From contig CP065012.1 in NCBI GenBank assembly GCA_016699815.1, positions 806,001 through 870,000 on the forward strand: a stretch of DNA of 64,000 nucleotides. Direction: 5' to 3'. A program made the translations under genes and the position numbers. The stretch is from Chitinophagaceae bacterium (GTDB taxonomy: Bacteria > Bacteroidota > Bacteroidia > Chitinophagales > Chitinophagaceae). Shown here one piece after another: positions 26,880-34,873 of this stretch (position 1 is its first letter; each line of letters begins with the position of its first letter). The notes under the pieces were generated by a model. It had not been told where the DNA came from. It saw only the letters and a program-made list of their open reading frames with translations, and ran no database searches.

Positions 26880-29800
26880 TTAATTTCTTTTTTCGTAAGC
26901 AGGCGTTACGGGTGCATTATAGCCTTTGTTTTTTAAGGCATTTTTAATTTCGGTAATTGCCCTGTCAAGTTGCACATCGTTGCCTTTGGCCATTTCGGCA
27001 AGGTTTTCATCTACTTCAATATCCGGGTCCACACCATGGCCTTCTCTAAACCATTTTCCATCCTGGTTGTACATCCTAAAAGTAGGCGCAGTAATACTTC
27101 CTCCATCAATTAAGTTTGGCACACCGCTTATGCCAATTAAGCCGCCCCATGTACGGGTGCCAATTAACAATCCTAAATTTTTCTTACGAAAAAAATCAGG
27201 AAAGGCATCTCCGCCGGAACCACTCCAGCCGTTTATGAGCATTACCTTGGGGCCAAAGTGAGCAAAAGGCGGCCAGGGCCAGGGCTCGCCATCTCTTGTT
27301 GCCCAATAGGCCAATGGTGTACGGTTGAGTTGCTCAATAAACCTGTCGGGAATTTGCCCGCCACTATTAAACCGTTCATCAATTATTAATGCTTTTTTAT
27401 CCCATTGTGCATTGAGTTGGCGTAGCAAATCTTCCTGCCCGTCGGTACCGGTGCTTTGTACATAAATATAGCCTACTTCTCCATTTGTAGCTTTGGCTAC
27501 ATACCTACGGTTGTCTTCTACCCAGGCCATGTACCGTAAATTATATTCATTGGCTATTGTTTCCACCACTACAGTTTTTGCTCCTGCAAATTCAGGCTTT
27601 GTATTATAGGTTAATTCTACTGTTTTTTTATCAAGGCCCTGAAAATTAGCATAGGGCTCGGTTTCGGTTGTAATGGGCATGCCATTTACTGCCAAAATAT
27701 AATCGCCTTCTTTTATGCCAATGCCCGGTTCATCAAGTGGTGATTTTAACGAAGCATCCCAGCTTGCTCCACGAATAATTTTTTTAATTTTAAAAAAGTT
27801 ACCATCTGCTTCCCAATTGATACCCAGGTAGCCCACGGGTTTTACCGGCGACCTTTCCATATCGCCACCGCCATGATAAGTATGTGATGCATTTAATTCG
27901 CCTATCATTTCGCCAATAATAAAATCTACTTCTTCCCTGGTTACCGCATCCTTCAACATAATTTCATAACGCTCTTTTACCTGGTTCCAATTTACGCCAT
28001 GCATGTTGGGGTCATAAAAATAATCCCGTTCCAGGCGCCATGCATCGGTAAATATTTGCTTCCATTCCATTGCAGGGTCCACCTTCATTTCCATTTCGTT
28101 TAAGCGAATCATTTTTTCCATTTTTTGGTTTTCCGATGGCTTAATTACCGAATAACTATTGCCCCGCTTTACCAGTATTTTTTCCCCGTTTGCACTCAGT
28201 TGGTAACTCTCTATATTTTCTGAAATATTTTTTTCTTTCCTGTCTTCAATATCGTAATATTTTAAGGCTGGTTTTGCATCATCGGGGCTGCCAAGGTTAG
28301 GGTATTTTTGGTAAATAATTTTTCCTTTTACAGCAGAAAGGTTGGCATAATTGCCTGCGGCAACCGGCAATATTACCATTCTTGATTCCAAACCATCAAA
28401 ATCAATGGTTACATCAACCTTATCTTTTTCTTTTGCGCTTATATCATTTTTTGATTTTACACTATCTTTCTTTTTATCCTCTTTTCCTTCTTCTTTTTTT
28501 CCTTCATTTTTATCATTCAATTTAATATCTACTGTATCATTTTGTGTATAGAGCAATGATTTATCTGAATTTTTCAGGGAAATAGCAGCCAATTGTGTAG
28601 AATTGCCATATACAAATGAATTATCCAAATCGCTGTAATAGGGGTTAAAAGCCTGGTTGGTGGTTAATAATAAATATTTTCCCTGTTCATCAAAAACCAA
28701 GTCGCCAATATTATAATAGCCACTGGTTACCTGCTTTGTGGTTTTGTTTTTTGTATCGTAGATAAAGGCTGCTTTATGGAAATTGCTTAAATCCCGTGTA
28801 TAAGCAATCCACCTGCTATCGGGCGACCAGCTTAAAATAAAAGCTTCGCAGGCGCCATGCATAAAATAAAGCGCCTTATCTATATCATAGGTTTTGCCGG
28901 TAGCAACATCGCAATATTTTATCTTCATTGCTTTATCAATAAATGCCAGCATTTTACTATCGGGCGACCAGTATAAACTATAATTAAACCCTGAAGTGAA
29001 ATTTGTTATTTTTTTTGGTGCAAGGTCATTTTCTTTTATCCATAAATTATATTCACCGCCTTCGTCGCTCCAGTAAGCAAGTTGCTTGCCATTGGGCGAC
29101 CATGCCGGGTACCTTTCGGCAAAACCCGGGCTTTGGGTAATATTTTTCACAAAACCATTTTCTGCGGGCAACGAAAAAATATCGCCACGGGCTTCTGCAA
29201 GCAGCCGGTTGCCATCGGGGCTTATGGAAAAATGCTGCACATATTTTTCTGCTGATACATTTTTGGGTTTTAAATCGGTTTTATCCATTACCAGGCTTAC
29301 ATTAACGCTTTGGCATTTTTGGGTGGCAAATGAAAAAAGGTATAATTTTCCGCCTTGTTCAAATACAATATCATCGGGTCCGGAAGATGGGAAATGGATA
29401 TCGTATTCGGTAAACTTAGTAAGTTGTTCCAGTTTTTCAGAACCCAAAGAATAGCGCCAGAGGTTCATACGTTGCTCTGCGCCACGGTCGGATAAAAAAT
29501 AAATATAATCTCCGTTCCACATAGGAAATTCACTACCTGCAACTTCATTCTTTGAAATATTTTGTGAAGTATTTTTTACAAAATCGTATATATGGATATT
29601 GGCTTTCCAACCACCCCGGTAGCGTTTCCAGTTACGAAAAGCCTGCGAAACAAAAACCAGGGCCATTTTGGTGCCATCTGGCGAATAAGAACCAAACTCT
29701 GCATAAGCAAAGGGTAATTTTGTTGCTGCTCCTTTTTTTGCAGGTATGGTAAAAAGCTGGCCAAACCTGTTTCTGCCGCTTTCCCTTCCGGAACCAAAGA

Positions 29801-30164
29801 GTACATTTTTTCCATCCGGCGTCCAGTCTATTACCCTTTCTGTAAACCCATGATACGTGAGCCTTTCGGGCACACCGCCGGTAACTGGAAGCGTATATAT
29901 TTCATTATTGCCATCGTAGTTGGCGCTAAATGCTACCGTTTTACCATCTGGAGAAAATTTTGGAAATACTTCAAGGCCTGCAGGTGAACTAAGCTTTTGT
30001 GCCGTTCCCCCGGTTTTGGGCATTATCCAAATATCATTGGCATAAGTAAATACAATTTGTGTATGGGAAACATCCGGAAAACGGAAAAGCCCGGCATCAA
30101 TTTGCTGTGCACCTGATATTGCAGACAGTGAAATTAAAACATAGGAGATTATAATTTTTTTCAT
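26880..30164 (-). CDS. Tricorn-protease-like S41 peptidase with beta-propeller and PDZ domains
   Basis: 1094 residues with an N-terminal signal (KKIIISYVLISLSAISGAQQ), so it is predicted periplasmic, unlike archaeal tricorn. WD40-like PD40 repeats (PKFSPDGKTVAFSANYDGN; AWSPNGKQLAYWSDEGGE; SWSPDSRWIAYTRD) fill about residues 25-540. A Lys/Glu-rich insert follows near 548-576, then a C1-like helical region, a PDZ domain (about 775-860, EGDYILAVNGMPI) and an S41 catalytic core with the nucleophile Ser in GWSGSGGDAFPDF near residue 983. It probably trims peptides from protein degradation. Single-gene unit with its own terminator; it sits between rplL and rpoB. Confidence 0.92.
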   Translation of the reverse strand: MKKIIISYVLISLSAISGAQQIDAGLFRFPDVSHTQIVFTYANDIWIMPKTGGTAQKLSSPAGLEVFPKFSPDGKTVAFSANYDGNNEIYTLPVTGGVPERLTYHGFTERVIDWTPDGKNVLFGSGRESGRNRFGQLFTIPAKKGAATKLPFAYAEFGSYSPDGTKMALVFVSQAFRNWKRYRGGWKANIHIYDFVKNTSQNISKNEVAGSEFPMWNGDYIYFLSDRGAEQRMNLWRYSLGSEKLEQLTKFTEYDIHFPSSGPDDIVFEQGGKLYLFSFATQKCQSVNVSLVMDKTDLKPKNVSAEKYVQHFSISPDGNRLLAEARGDIFSLPAENGFVKNITQSPGFAERYPAWSPNGKQLAYWSDEGGEYNLWIKENDLAPKKITNFTSGFNYSLYWSPDSKMLAFIDKAMKIKYCDVATGKTYDIDKALYFMHGACEAFILSWSPDSRWIAYTRDLSNFHKAAFIYDTKNKTTKQVTSGYYNIGDLVFDEQGKYLLLTTNQAFNPYYSDLDNSFVYGNSTQLAAISLKNSDKSLLYTQNDTVDIKLNDKNEGKKEEGKEDKKKDSVKSKNDISAKEKDKVDVTIDFDGLESRMVILPVAAGNYANLSAVKGKIIYQKYPNLGSPDDAKPALKYYDIEDRKEKNISENIESYQLSANGEKILVKRGNSYSVIKPSENQKMEKMIRLNEMEMKVDPAMEWKQIFTDAWRLERDYFYDPNMHGVNWNQVKERYEIMLKDAVTREEVDFIIGEMIGELNASHTYHGGGDMERSPVKPVGYLGINWEADGNFFKIKKIIRGASWDASLKSPLDEPGIGIKEGDYILAVNGMPITTETEPYANFQGLDKKTVELTYNTKPEFAGAKTVVVETIANEYNLRYMAWVEDNRRYVAKATNGEVGYIYVQSTGTDGQEDLLRQLNAQWDKKALIIDERFNSGGQIPDRFIEQLNRTPLAYWATRDGEPWPWPPFAHFGPKVMLINGWSGSGGDAFPDFFRKKNLGLLIGTRTWGGLIGISGVPNLIDGGSITAPTFRMYNQDGKWFREGHGVDPDIEVDENLAEMAKGNDVQLDRAITEIKNALKNKGYNAPVTPAYEKRN

Positions 30165-30433
30165 TTTAGCCAGTTAAAGATTAAAAATTTAATAAGTACA
30201 CAATGTATACAAAAAAAATACTATTGGTTATTTTTAAGTAGTTTTTTTATTTGAATGGCGGTTTTTGGGCTATTTACACAATAAGGCCTCATTTTTTTTG
30301 AAATGAAATTATTTTAAGGTTTTTATAATGGAATAACTGCTCACTTGCCAACAGCAGGTGAATATTTATCACGGATTTTTCGATAAAAAAATGGTAAGTT
30401 TCCACTCAATCTTTTTTTAAAGCATAAAGCAAT

Positions 30434-31315
30434 ATGAATTTTACCAGGGTAATTTCCAATATCCTCAATCATCCGTTTAACAGGCAACATAAGTTGAAAG
30501 CTTTTCAGCGGTTTATAAAATGGCAACTTGCTTCCAAAATTTTAAATTACCCTGTAATTGTTCCTTTTACCGATAAAACCTGGTTGATTATTAAAAAAGG
30601 AATGACTGGTGCAACAGGAAATTATTACTGCGGGCTACACGACTTTGAAGACATGGTTTTTTTAATGCACTTTTTAAGAAAGGAAGATTTATTTATTGAT
30701 GTGGGCGCCAATATTGGCAGCTATACCATATTGTCAAGCGGACATGTAGGTGCAAATACTATAAGTGTAGAACCAGTACCTTCTACTTTTAAAAACTTAA
30801 TGAACAATATTGCCATCAATCATATTTTACCCAAAGTAAAGCCGCTAAATATTGCACTTGGCCATGAGAAAACAGAACTGTTGATTACCTCAACCTATGA
30901 TACCATTAATAACATTAAATATAAAGAAGAGGAAGGAACAGTAAAGGTTACTGTGGATACCTTAGACAATATAATAGAACCTGATCATTCCAATATTTTA
31001 TTGAAAATAGATGTAGAAGGTTTTGAGGCAGCAGTATTGAAGGGCAGCAATAAATTGCTATCCAACCCTGCGGTAAAAGCAATAATTATGGAACTAAACG
31101 GCCTTGGGGAACAATATGGGTTCGATGAAAAAGAAATGCACTATTTCTTACTACAGCAGGGTTTCAACACGTATTCATATTCGCCCTACGAAAGAAAGCT
31201 TACTCAAAAAAATAAACTGGATATTAATAATACCTTGTATATACGAAATGAAGAGTTTGTAAAAAAACGCCTGAGTGAAGCTGTAGTGATCAATATTGCT
31301 GGGCAGCAAATATAA
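30434..31315 (+). CDS. FkbM-family SAM-dependent methyltransferase
   Basis: 293 residues. The SAM-binding motif is FIDVGANIGSYTI (about 88-100), followed by ISVEPVPSTFKNLMNNI and LKIDVEGFEAAVLKG, the classic FkbM signature. Members O-methylate sugars, polyketides or glycans; in Bacteroidetes many decorate surface polysaccharides. No glycosyltransferase neighbours are present, so the acceptor is unknown. It is the only protein-coding gene on the plus strand within the segment that separates rplL from rpoB, and it is convergent with the rplL terminator. Confidence 0.88.
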   Translation: MNFTRVISNILNHPFNRQHKLKAFQRFIKWQLASKILNYPVIVPFTDKTWLIIKKGMTGATGNYYCGLHDFEDMVFLMHFLRKEDLFIDVGANIGSYTILSSGHVGANTISVEPVPSTFKNLMNNIAINHILPKVKPLNIALGHEKTELLITSTYDTINNIKYKEEEGTVKVTVDTLDNIIEPDHSNILLKIDVEGFEAAVLKGSNKLLSNPAVKAIIMELNGLGEQYGFDEKEMHYFLLQQGFNTYSYSPYERKLTQKNKLDINNTLYIRNEEFVKKRLSEAVVINIAGQQI

Positions 31316-31362
31316 GCTTTGCGGAAAAAAATACCTTTTCGATATTTATTAAAAATAAAAAA

Positions 31363-31384
31363 GCTGTATCAAATATGATACAGC
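31363..31384 (-). terminator. Terminator after rplL
   Basis: 8-bp stem GCTGTATC / GATACAGC, 6-nt loop, followed on the minus strand by TTTTTTATTTTT. It ends the rplKAJL transcript before the rpoB region. Confidence 0.85.
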
Positions 31385-31412
31385 CTTTAAATAAAATAAA
31401 TTGAACGCTTAA

Positions 31413-31790
31413 TTAGGCTATTTCAACTTCGGCTCCAGCTTCAGTTAATTTAGCTTTCATTTCTTCTGCAGTGGCTTTATCTACAGCTTCTTTAATAGCT
31501 TTAGGTGCGCCATCTACCAGGTCTTTAGCTTCTTTTAAACCAAGGCCGGTTAAATCTTTTACGATTTTAACTACAGCAAGTTTATTTGCACCACCGCTTT
31601 TCAGCACTACATTGAAAGCCGTTTTTTCTTCGGCTGCTGCTGCTCCGCCAGCATCACCACCGGCGCTTACTACTACTGCTGCTGCAGCGGGTTCAATACC
31701 ATATTCTGCTTTAAGTACTTCAGCTAATTCCTGAACTTCTTTTACTGTTAAGCCTACCAGGCTTTCTGCTAATGATTTTACGTCTGCCAT
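31413..31790 (-). CDS. rplL: 50S ribosomal protein L7/L12
   Basis: 125 residues, the usual length. The N-terminal dimerisation helix region (SLAESLVGLTVKEVQELAEV), an Ala/Gly-rich hinge (about 36-55) and the C-terminal factor-binding domain (KTAFNVVLKSGG ... VKIVKDLTGLGLKEAKDLVD) are all present. It forms the ribosomal stalk that recruits GTPase factors. It follows rplJ after 114 nt that contain a hairpin (31807-31844), and a strong terminator comes after it. Confidence 0.98.
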   Translation of the reverse strand: MADVKSLAESLVGLTVKEVQELAEVLKAEYGIEPAAAAVVVSAGGDAGGAAAAEEKTAFNVVLKSGGANKLAVVKIVKDLTGLGLKEAKDLVDGAPKAIKEAVDKATAEEMKAKLTEAGAEVEIA

Positions 31791-31806
31791 TTTAAGTTAA
31801 ATTTTT

Positions 31807-31844
31807 TCCTCCTTCATATCCAAAAAATTTTCGGATCCGGAGGA
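31807..31844 (-). promoter_or_regulatory. Hairpin in the rplJ-rplL intergenic region
   Basis: Outer stem TCCTCC (31807-31812 on the plus strand) with GGAGGA (31839-31844) and inner stem ATCC (31818-31821) with GGAT (31833-31836). On the mRNA the 3' arm holds a GGAGGA lying 17-18 nt before the rplL ATG. It could act as an attenuator, processing site or translational control element. Confidence 0.4.
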
Positions 31845-31904
31845 TGATTAAAAAAATTGTTTTGCCTTTTTCTTGTACCGTCAGCCAGGTGTATTTTAAA
31901 AAAA

Positions 31905-32408
31905 TTACTCCGCAGTTGCTGCTTCGGGCCTGTTTTGCAAAGCGCCAATAACACGTTGAATTGGTGATTGCAGCAAGCCGATAACTTCACCAATGAGTTC
32001 ATTTTTGGTTTTCATTTGTGTAAGCGCCTTTAACTGGTTATCGCCTACAAATACATCCCCATTTATAAATGCCGCTTTAAGCACAGGTTTTTCACCATTG
32101 CTCTGCTTACGAAAACTGCTGATGATAACCGCTGGGTTTTTGGGGTTTTCGCTAAACATAAGTGCAGTTACTTTATGCAGTGAATCATAAACGGCTGCAT
32201 ATTTTTCCGCATCCAGGCTTTCCAGCGCTTTTTTTATTAAAGTATTTTTAGCCACTTTAATTTCTACCTGTTGGTTAAAACAATGTTTGCGTAACTGGCT
32301 CACCTGTTCTACAGTAAGGCTCTCCGTATCGGTAACATAGAAGTTGTTGTACTGTGCAAACTTGCCCTTAAGCACTTCTATTACTTCGTTCTTTTCTTGC
32401 TTTGTCAT
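31905..32408 (-). CDS. rplJ: 50S ribosomal protein L10
   Basis: 167 residues. The N-terminal globular domain (MTKQEKNEVIEVLKGKFAQY ... VEIKVAKNTLIKKAL) and the C-terminal part that anchors L7/L12 are recognisable. L10 forms the stalk base on 23S rRNA. It lies 32 nt after rplA, too close for a long L10-binding leader of the enterobacterial kind. Confidence 0.97.
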   Translation of the reverse strand: MTKQEKNEVIEVLKGKFAQYNNFYVTDTESLTVEQVSQLRKHCFNQQVEIKVAKNTLIKKALESLDAEKYAAVYDSLHKVTALMFSENPKNPAVIISSFRKQSNGEKPVLKAAFINGDVFVGDNQLKALTQMKTKNELIGEVIGLLQSPIQRVIGALQNRPEAATAE

Positions 32409-32440
32409 AACAAATATATTTTATAACCTATTGCTTAGGT

Positions 32441-33130
32441 TTAGTTTTGAACAGATTTTGTATCAATCATAATGCCGGGGCTCATTGTGCTGGCCATGCT
32501 TACTCCTTTGAGGTAAGTACCTTTTGAAGTGGCTGGTTTTAATTTAATTATAGCATTGATGAACTCCTGGCAGTTTTCGGCAATTTTTTCGGGGGCAAAA
32601 CTTATCCTGCCTACAGAGGCATGAATGATGCCCACTTTATCTACTTTAAAGGCAATTTTACCACCTTTAAGATCGTTTATTGCGCCTGCTACATCATTGG
32701 TTACCGTACCGGTTTTAGGGTTTGGCATTAAATTACGTGGCCCAAGCACTTTACCCAGTTTACCAATTTTTGGCATTACAGATGGTGTTGCAACAATTAC
32801 GTCAATATCCGTCCATCCGCTTTCAATTTTGGTTATAAATTCATCCAGGCCCACAAAATCGGCGCCTGCAGCATTTGCTTCTGCTTCTTTATCGGGTGTA
32901 CAAAGTACCAATACCTTTTTGGTTTTGCCGGTACCATGTGGCAAGGAAACAGTTCCACGTATTGCCTGATCGGCTTTTTTAGGATCTACTCCTAAACGTA
33001 CATGGAGGTCAATAGAGCTATCGAATTTAGTTGTGTTTACTTCTTTTACTAAAGTTGAGGCTTCACTCAGCGTATAGGCTTTGTTGGCATCAACCTTAGC
33101 ATTTGCTAATTTTCTTTTTTTAGAGATCAT
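32441..33130 (-). CDS. rplA: 50S ribosomal protein L1
   Basis: 229 residues, usual length. It has the conserved YTLSEASTLVKE opening, SIDLHVRLGVDPKKADQAIR, and the L1 signature around GKLGKVLGPRNLMPNPKTGT, with KVDKVGIIHASVGR. It builds the mobile L1 stalk next to the E site. Second gene of the rplK-rplA-rplJ-rplL unit, 46 nt after rplK. Confidence 0.98.
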   Translation of the reverse strand: MISKKRKLANAKVDANKAYTLSEASTLVKEVNTTKFDSSIDLHVRLGVDPKKADQAIRGTVSLPHGTGKTKKVLVLCTPDKEAEANAAGADFVGLDEFITKIESGWTDIDVIVATPSVMPKIGKLGKVLGPRNLMPNPKTGTVTNDVAGAINDLKGGKIAFKVDKVGIIHASVGRISFAPEKIAENCQEFINAIIKLKPATSKGTYLKGVSMASTMSPGIMIDTKSVQN

Positions 33131-33176
33131 TGTAAAAGATTTTTAAAGTTTGCTTTTGTTACAAACAGGTTGATGA

Positions 33177-33623
33177 TTAATTTTTTTCCCAGGGAGCCTG
33201 GCCTTCTACGGTTAAACCCATGCTGCGTGCAGTTCCGGCAACCATGCTCATGGCGCTTTCTACTGTAAAAGCATTCAGGTCTTCCATTTTATCTTTAGCG
33301 ATTGCTTCTACCTGTGCCCAGGTTACTTTACCCACTTTAATACGGTTGGGTTCTTTACTGCCTTTTTGAGTTTTTGCAGCTTCCATTAGCTGAACGGCAG
33401 CCGGTGGAGTTTTAATAATAAAATCGAATGATTTGTCGGCATAAACGGTAATTAATACAGGAAGTACTTTTCCTTGTTTATCCTGGGTGCGAGCATTGAA
33501 CTGCTTGCAAAACTCCATGATATTGATACCTTTAGAGCCGAGTGCCGGGCCAATTGGCGGCGCTGGATTGGCTTGTCCTCCTTTACACTGAAGTTTGACA
33601 TAGCCGGTAATTTCTTTTGCCAT
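33177..33623 (-). CDS. rplK: 50S ribosomal protein L11
   Basis: 148 residues. The N-terminal domain (GYVKLQCKGGQANPAPPIGP ... LGSKGINIMEFCKQFN) and the rRNA-binding C-terminal domain (TPPAAVQLMEAAKTQKGSKE) are intact. It is first in its operon. secE and nusG, which usually precede rplK, are absent; instead a divergent ccmC gene starts 227 nt away. Confidence 0.98.
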   Translation of the reverse strand: MAKEITGYVKLQCKGGQANPAPPIGPALGSKGINIMEFCKQFNARTQDKQGKVLPVLITVYADKSFDFIIKTPPAAVQLMEAAKTQKGSKEPNRIKVGKVTWAQVEAIAKDKMEDLNAFTVESAMSMVAGTARSMGLTVEGQAPWEKN

Positions 33624-33702
33624 TTTTAAAAAATTTTGGTGTTAACGTCTGCCAACAGGCAAACTCCCAATAAAAAAATTCTTAAAGAACTATTTGGGGC
33701 GG

Positions 33703-33734
33703 CAAAGTTAGGGCTTTTTACCGAATTTAGGCAA
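33703..33734 (-). promoter_or_regulatory. Promoter of rplKAJL
   Basis: Minus-strand TTG (33734-33732), 21-nt spacer and TAACTTTG (33710-33703), 79 nt before the rplK ATG. The 14-nt core at 33700-33713 is identical to that of rpoB (24832-24845). Confidence 0.6.
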
Positions 33735-33812
33735 GAGTTTTAAAAAAAAATTAATCTCTGTATTTCCTCCTCTAAAAATTTAAAAAAGAAGGTTTTATAA
33801 CTATCCTTACCA

Positions 33813-33820
33813 TAACTTTG
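33813..33820 (+). promoter_or_regulatory. -7 box of ccmC-ccmD
   Basis: TAACTTTG followed by CGG, 29 nt before the GTG start at 33850. No exact TTTG at -33 (TTTT at 33793). Confidence 0.5.
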
Positions 33821-33849
33821 CGGCTCAATCTACAAAAGTAGTTCAAAGG

Positions 33850-34548
33850 GTGCGTAAAAGTTGGTGGAAAATATTATCTTTTCTTATACTGGTTTATACA
33901 ATTGTTGCCGGTTTTTTAGGTGATGTTCCCCGTTTGTTTATTTTAAATGAAACCATTCGTAATCTCTACTTTCATGTGTGTATGTGGATGGCAATGATGG
34001 TGCTTTTTACTTTAAGTATTATCTATAGTATTAAATACTTGGGTAATAACAACTACCGTTACGATATTTATGCAAAAAACTATGCAGCAGTAGGTGTACT
34101 CTTTGGGTTATTAGGCTATGCTACCGGCGCAATATGGGCCAATTATACCTGGGTTACCGATCAGGGCCAAAGCCTTGGCGCAGTACTTAAAGAGCCTAAA
34201 CTTATTGGCGCAGCAATTGCCGTATTAATTTACTGTGCATATTTTGTACTCAGGGGTTCATTTTTAGATATGGATAAACGAGCAAGGGTAAGCGCCGTGT
34301 ATAATATTTTTGCATTTTCCATGCTTTTTCCCAGCATTTGGATCATTCCCCGCCTTGTTGGCAGCCTCCATCCTGGCGCACCGGGCAGCGATAGTGGTAA
34401 CCCTGCCCTTAATTTTAAAGATATAGATAGCAGGCTAAGAATGGTTTTTTATCCGGCAGTTATCGGCTGGACCTTGCTGGGCGTATGGATTGGCACTTTA
34501 AAAATACGATTAGAATTAATGAAAGAAAAATCTTTATTGCATGAATAA
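33850..34548 (+). CDS. ccmC: Cytochrome c biogenesis heme protein CcmC/CcsA-like
   Basis: 232 residues from a GTG start at 33850. Six membrane segments are evident. Histidines lie in NLYFHVCMWMA and in SLHPGAPGSD, and the tryptophan-rich heme-handling segment reads GAIWANYTWVTDQGQSLG, a degenerate WWD motif. The protein delivers heme for periplasmic cytochrome c maturation. The next gene overlaps its end by 8 nt and encodes a CcmD-like protein, which supports the assignment. Other ccm/ccs genes are not nearby. Confidence 0.88.
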   Translation: MRKSWWKILSFLILVYTIVAGFLGDVPRLFILNETIRNLYFHVCMWMAMMVLFTLSIIYSIKYLGNNNYRYDIYAKNYAAVGVLFGLLGYATGAIWANYTWVTDQGQSLGAVLKEPKLIGAAIAVLIYCAYFVLRGSFLDMDKRARVSAVYNIFAFSMLFPSIWIIPRLVGSLHPGAPGSDSGNPALNFKDIDSRLRMVFYPAVIGWTLLGVWIGTLKIRLELMKEKSLLHE

Positions 34549-34771
34549 AATTACGGCCCATTATTTACAAAGATTTTGCAGCATCTTATTTTTAGCTTGC
34601 CTGGGTTCTATAAACTCATTTGCCCAAAACCAGCCTGAAATGGCAGATACCATGAGGAGTAATGGAAAAATTTATGTGGTAGTTACGGTGTGCCTGGTAA
34701 TACTCATTGGTTTGTTTTTGTACGTATGGAGATTAGACCGTAAAATAACCAGGCTGGAGAAAAATCAATAA
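34541..34771 (+). CDS. CcmD-like small membrane protein
   Basis: 76 residues: an N-terminal hydrophobic signal-like segment ending near SFAQ, a short polar region, then one transmembrane helix (VVVTVCLVILIGLFLYVWRL) and a basic tail (DRKITRLEKNQ). This resembles the CcmD family proteins encoded after ccmC in Bacteroidetes, which help the heme-handling complex. The start overlaps the ccmC stop region by 8 nt, indicating translational coupling. Confidence 0.78.
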   Translation: MNKITAHYLQRFCSILFLACLGSINSFAQNQPEMADTMRSNGKIYVVVTVCLVILIGLFLYVWRLDRKITRLEKNQ

Positions 34772-34873
34772 AGCCCAACAGGTGAACTAAATCACCTAAA
34801 GCTTTTATACATTTGTTGCATTAATTTTATTGCTTGCAGGGTAATTGCCCTTTTCACAAAAAAAATAAATCAT

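Noticed and set aside
25261..31318. Idea that the block between rplL and rpoB is a genomic island integrated at tRNA-Lys
   Set aside because: No integrase, no direct repeat of the tRNA 3' end noticed, and most genes are housekeeping-like with composition similar to the surroundings.
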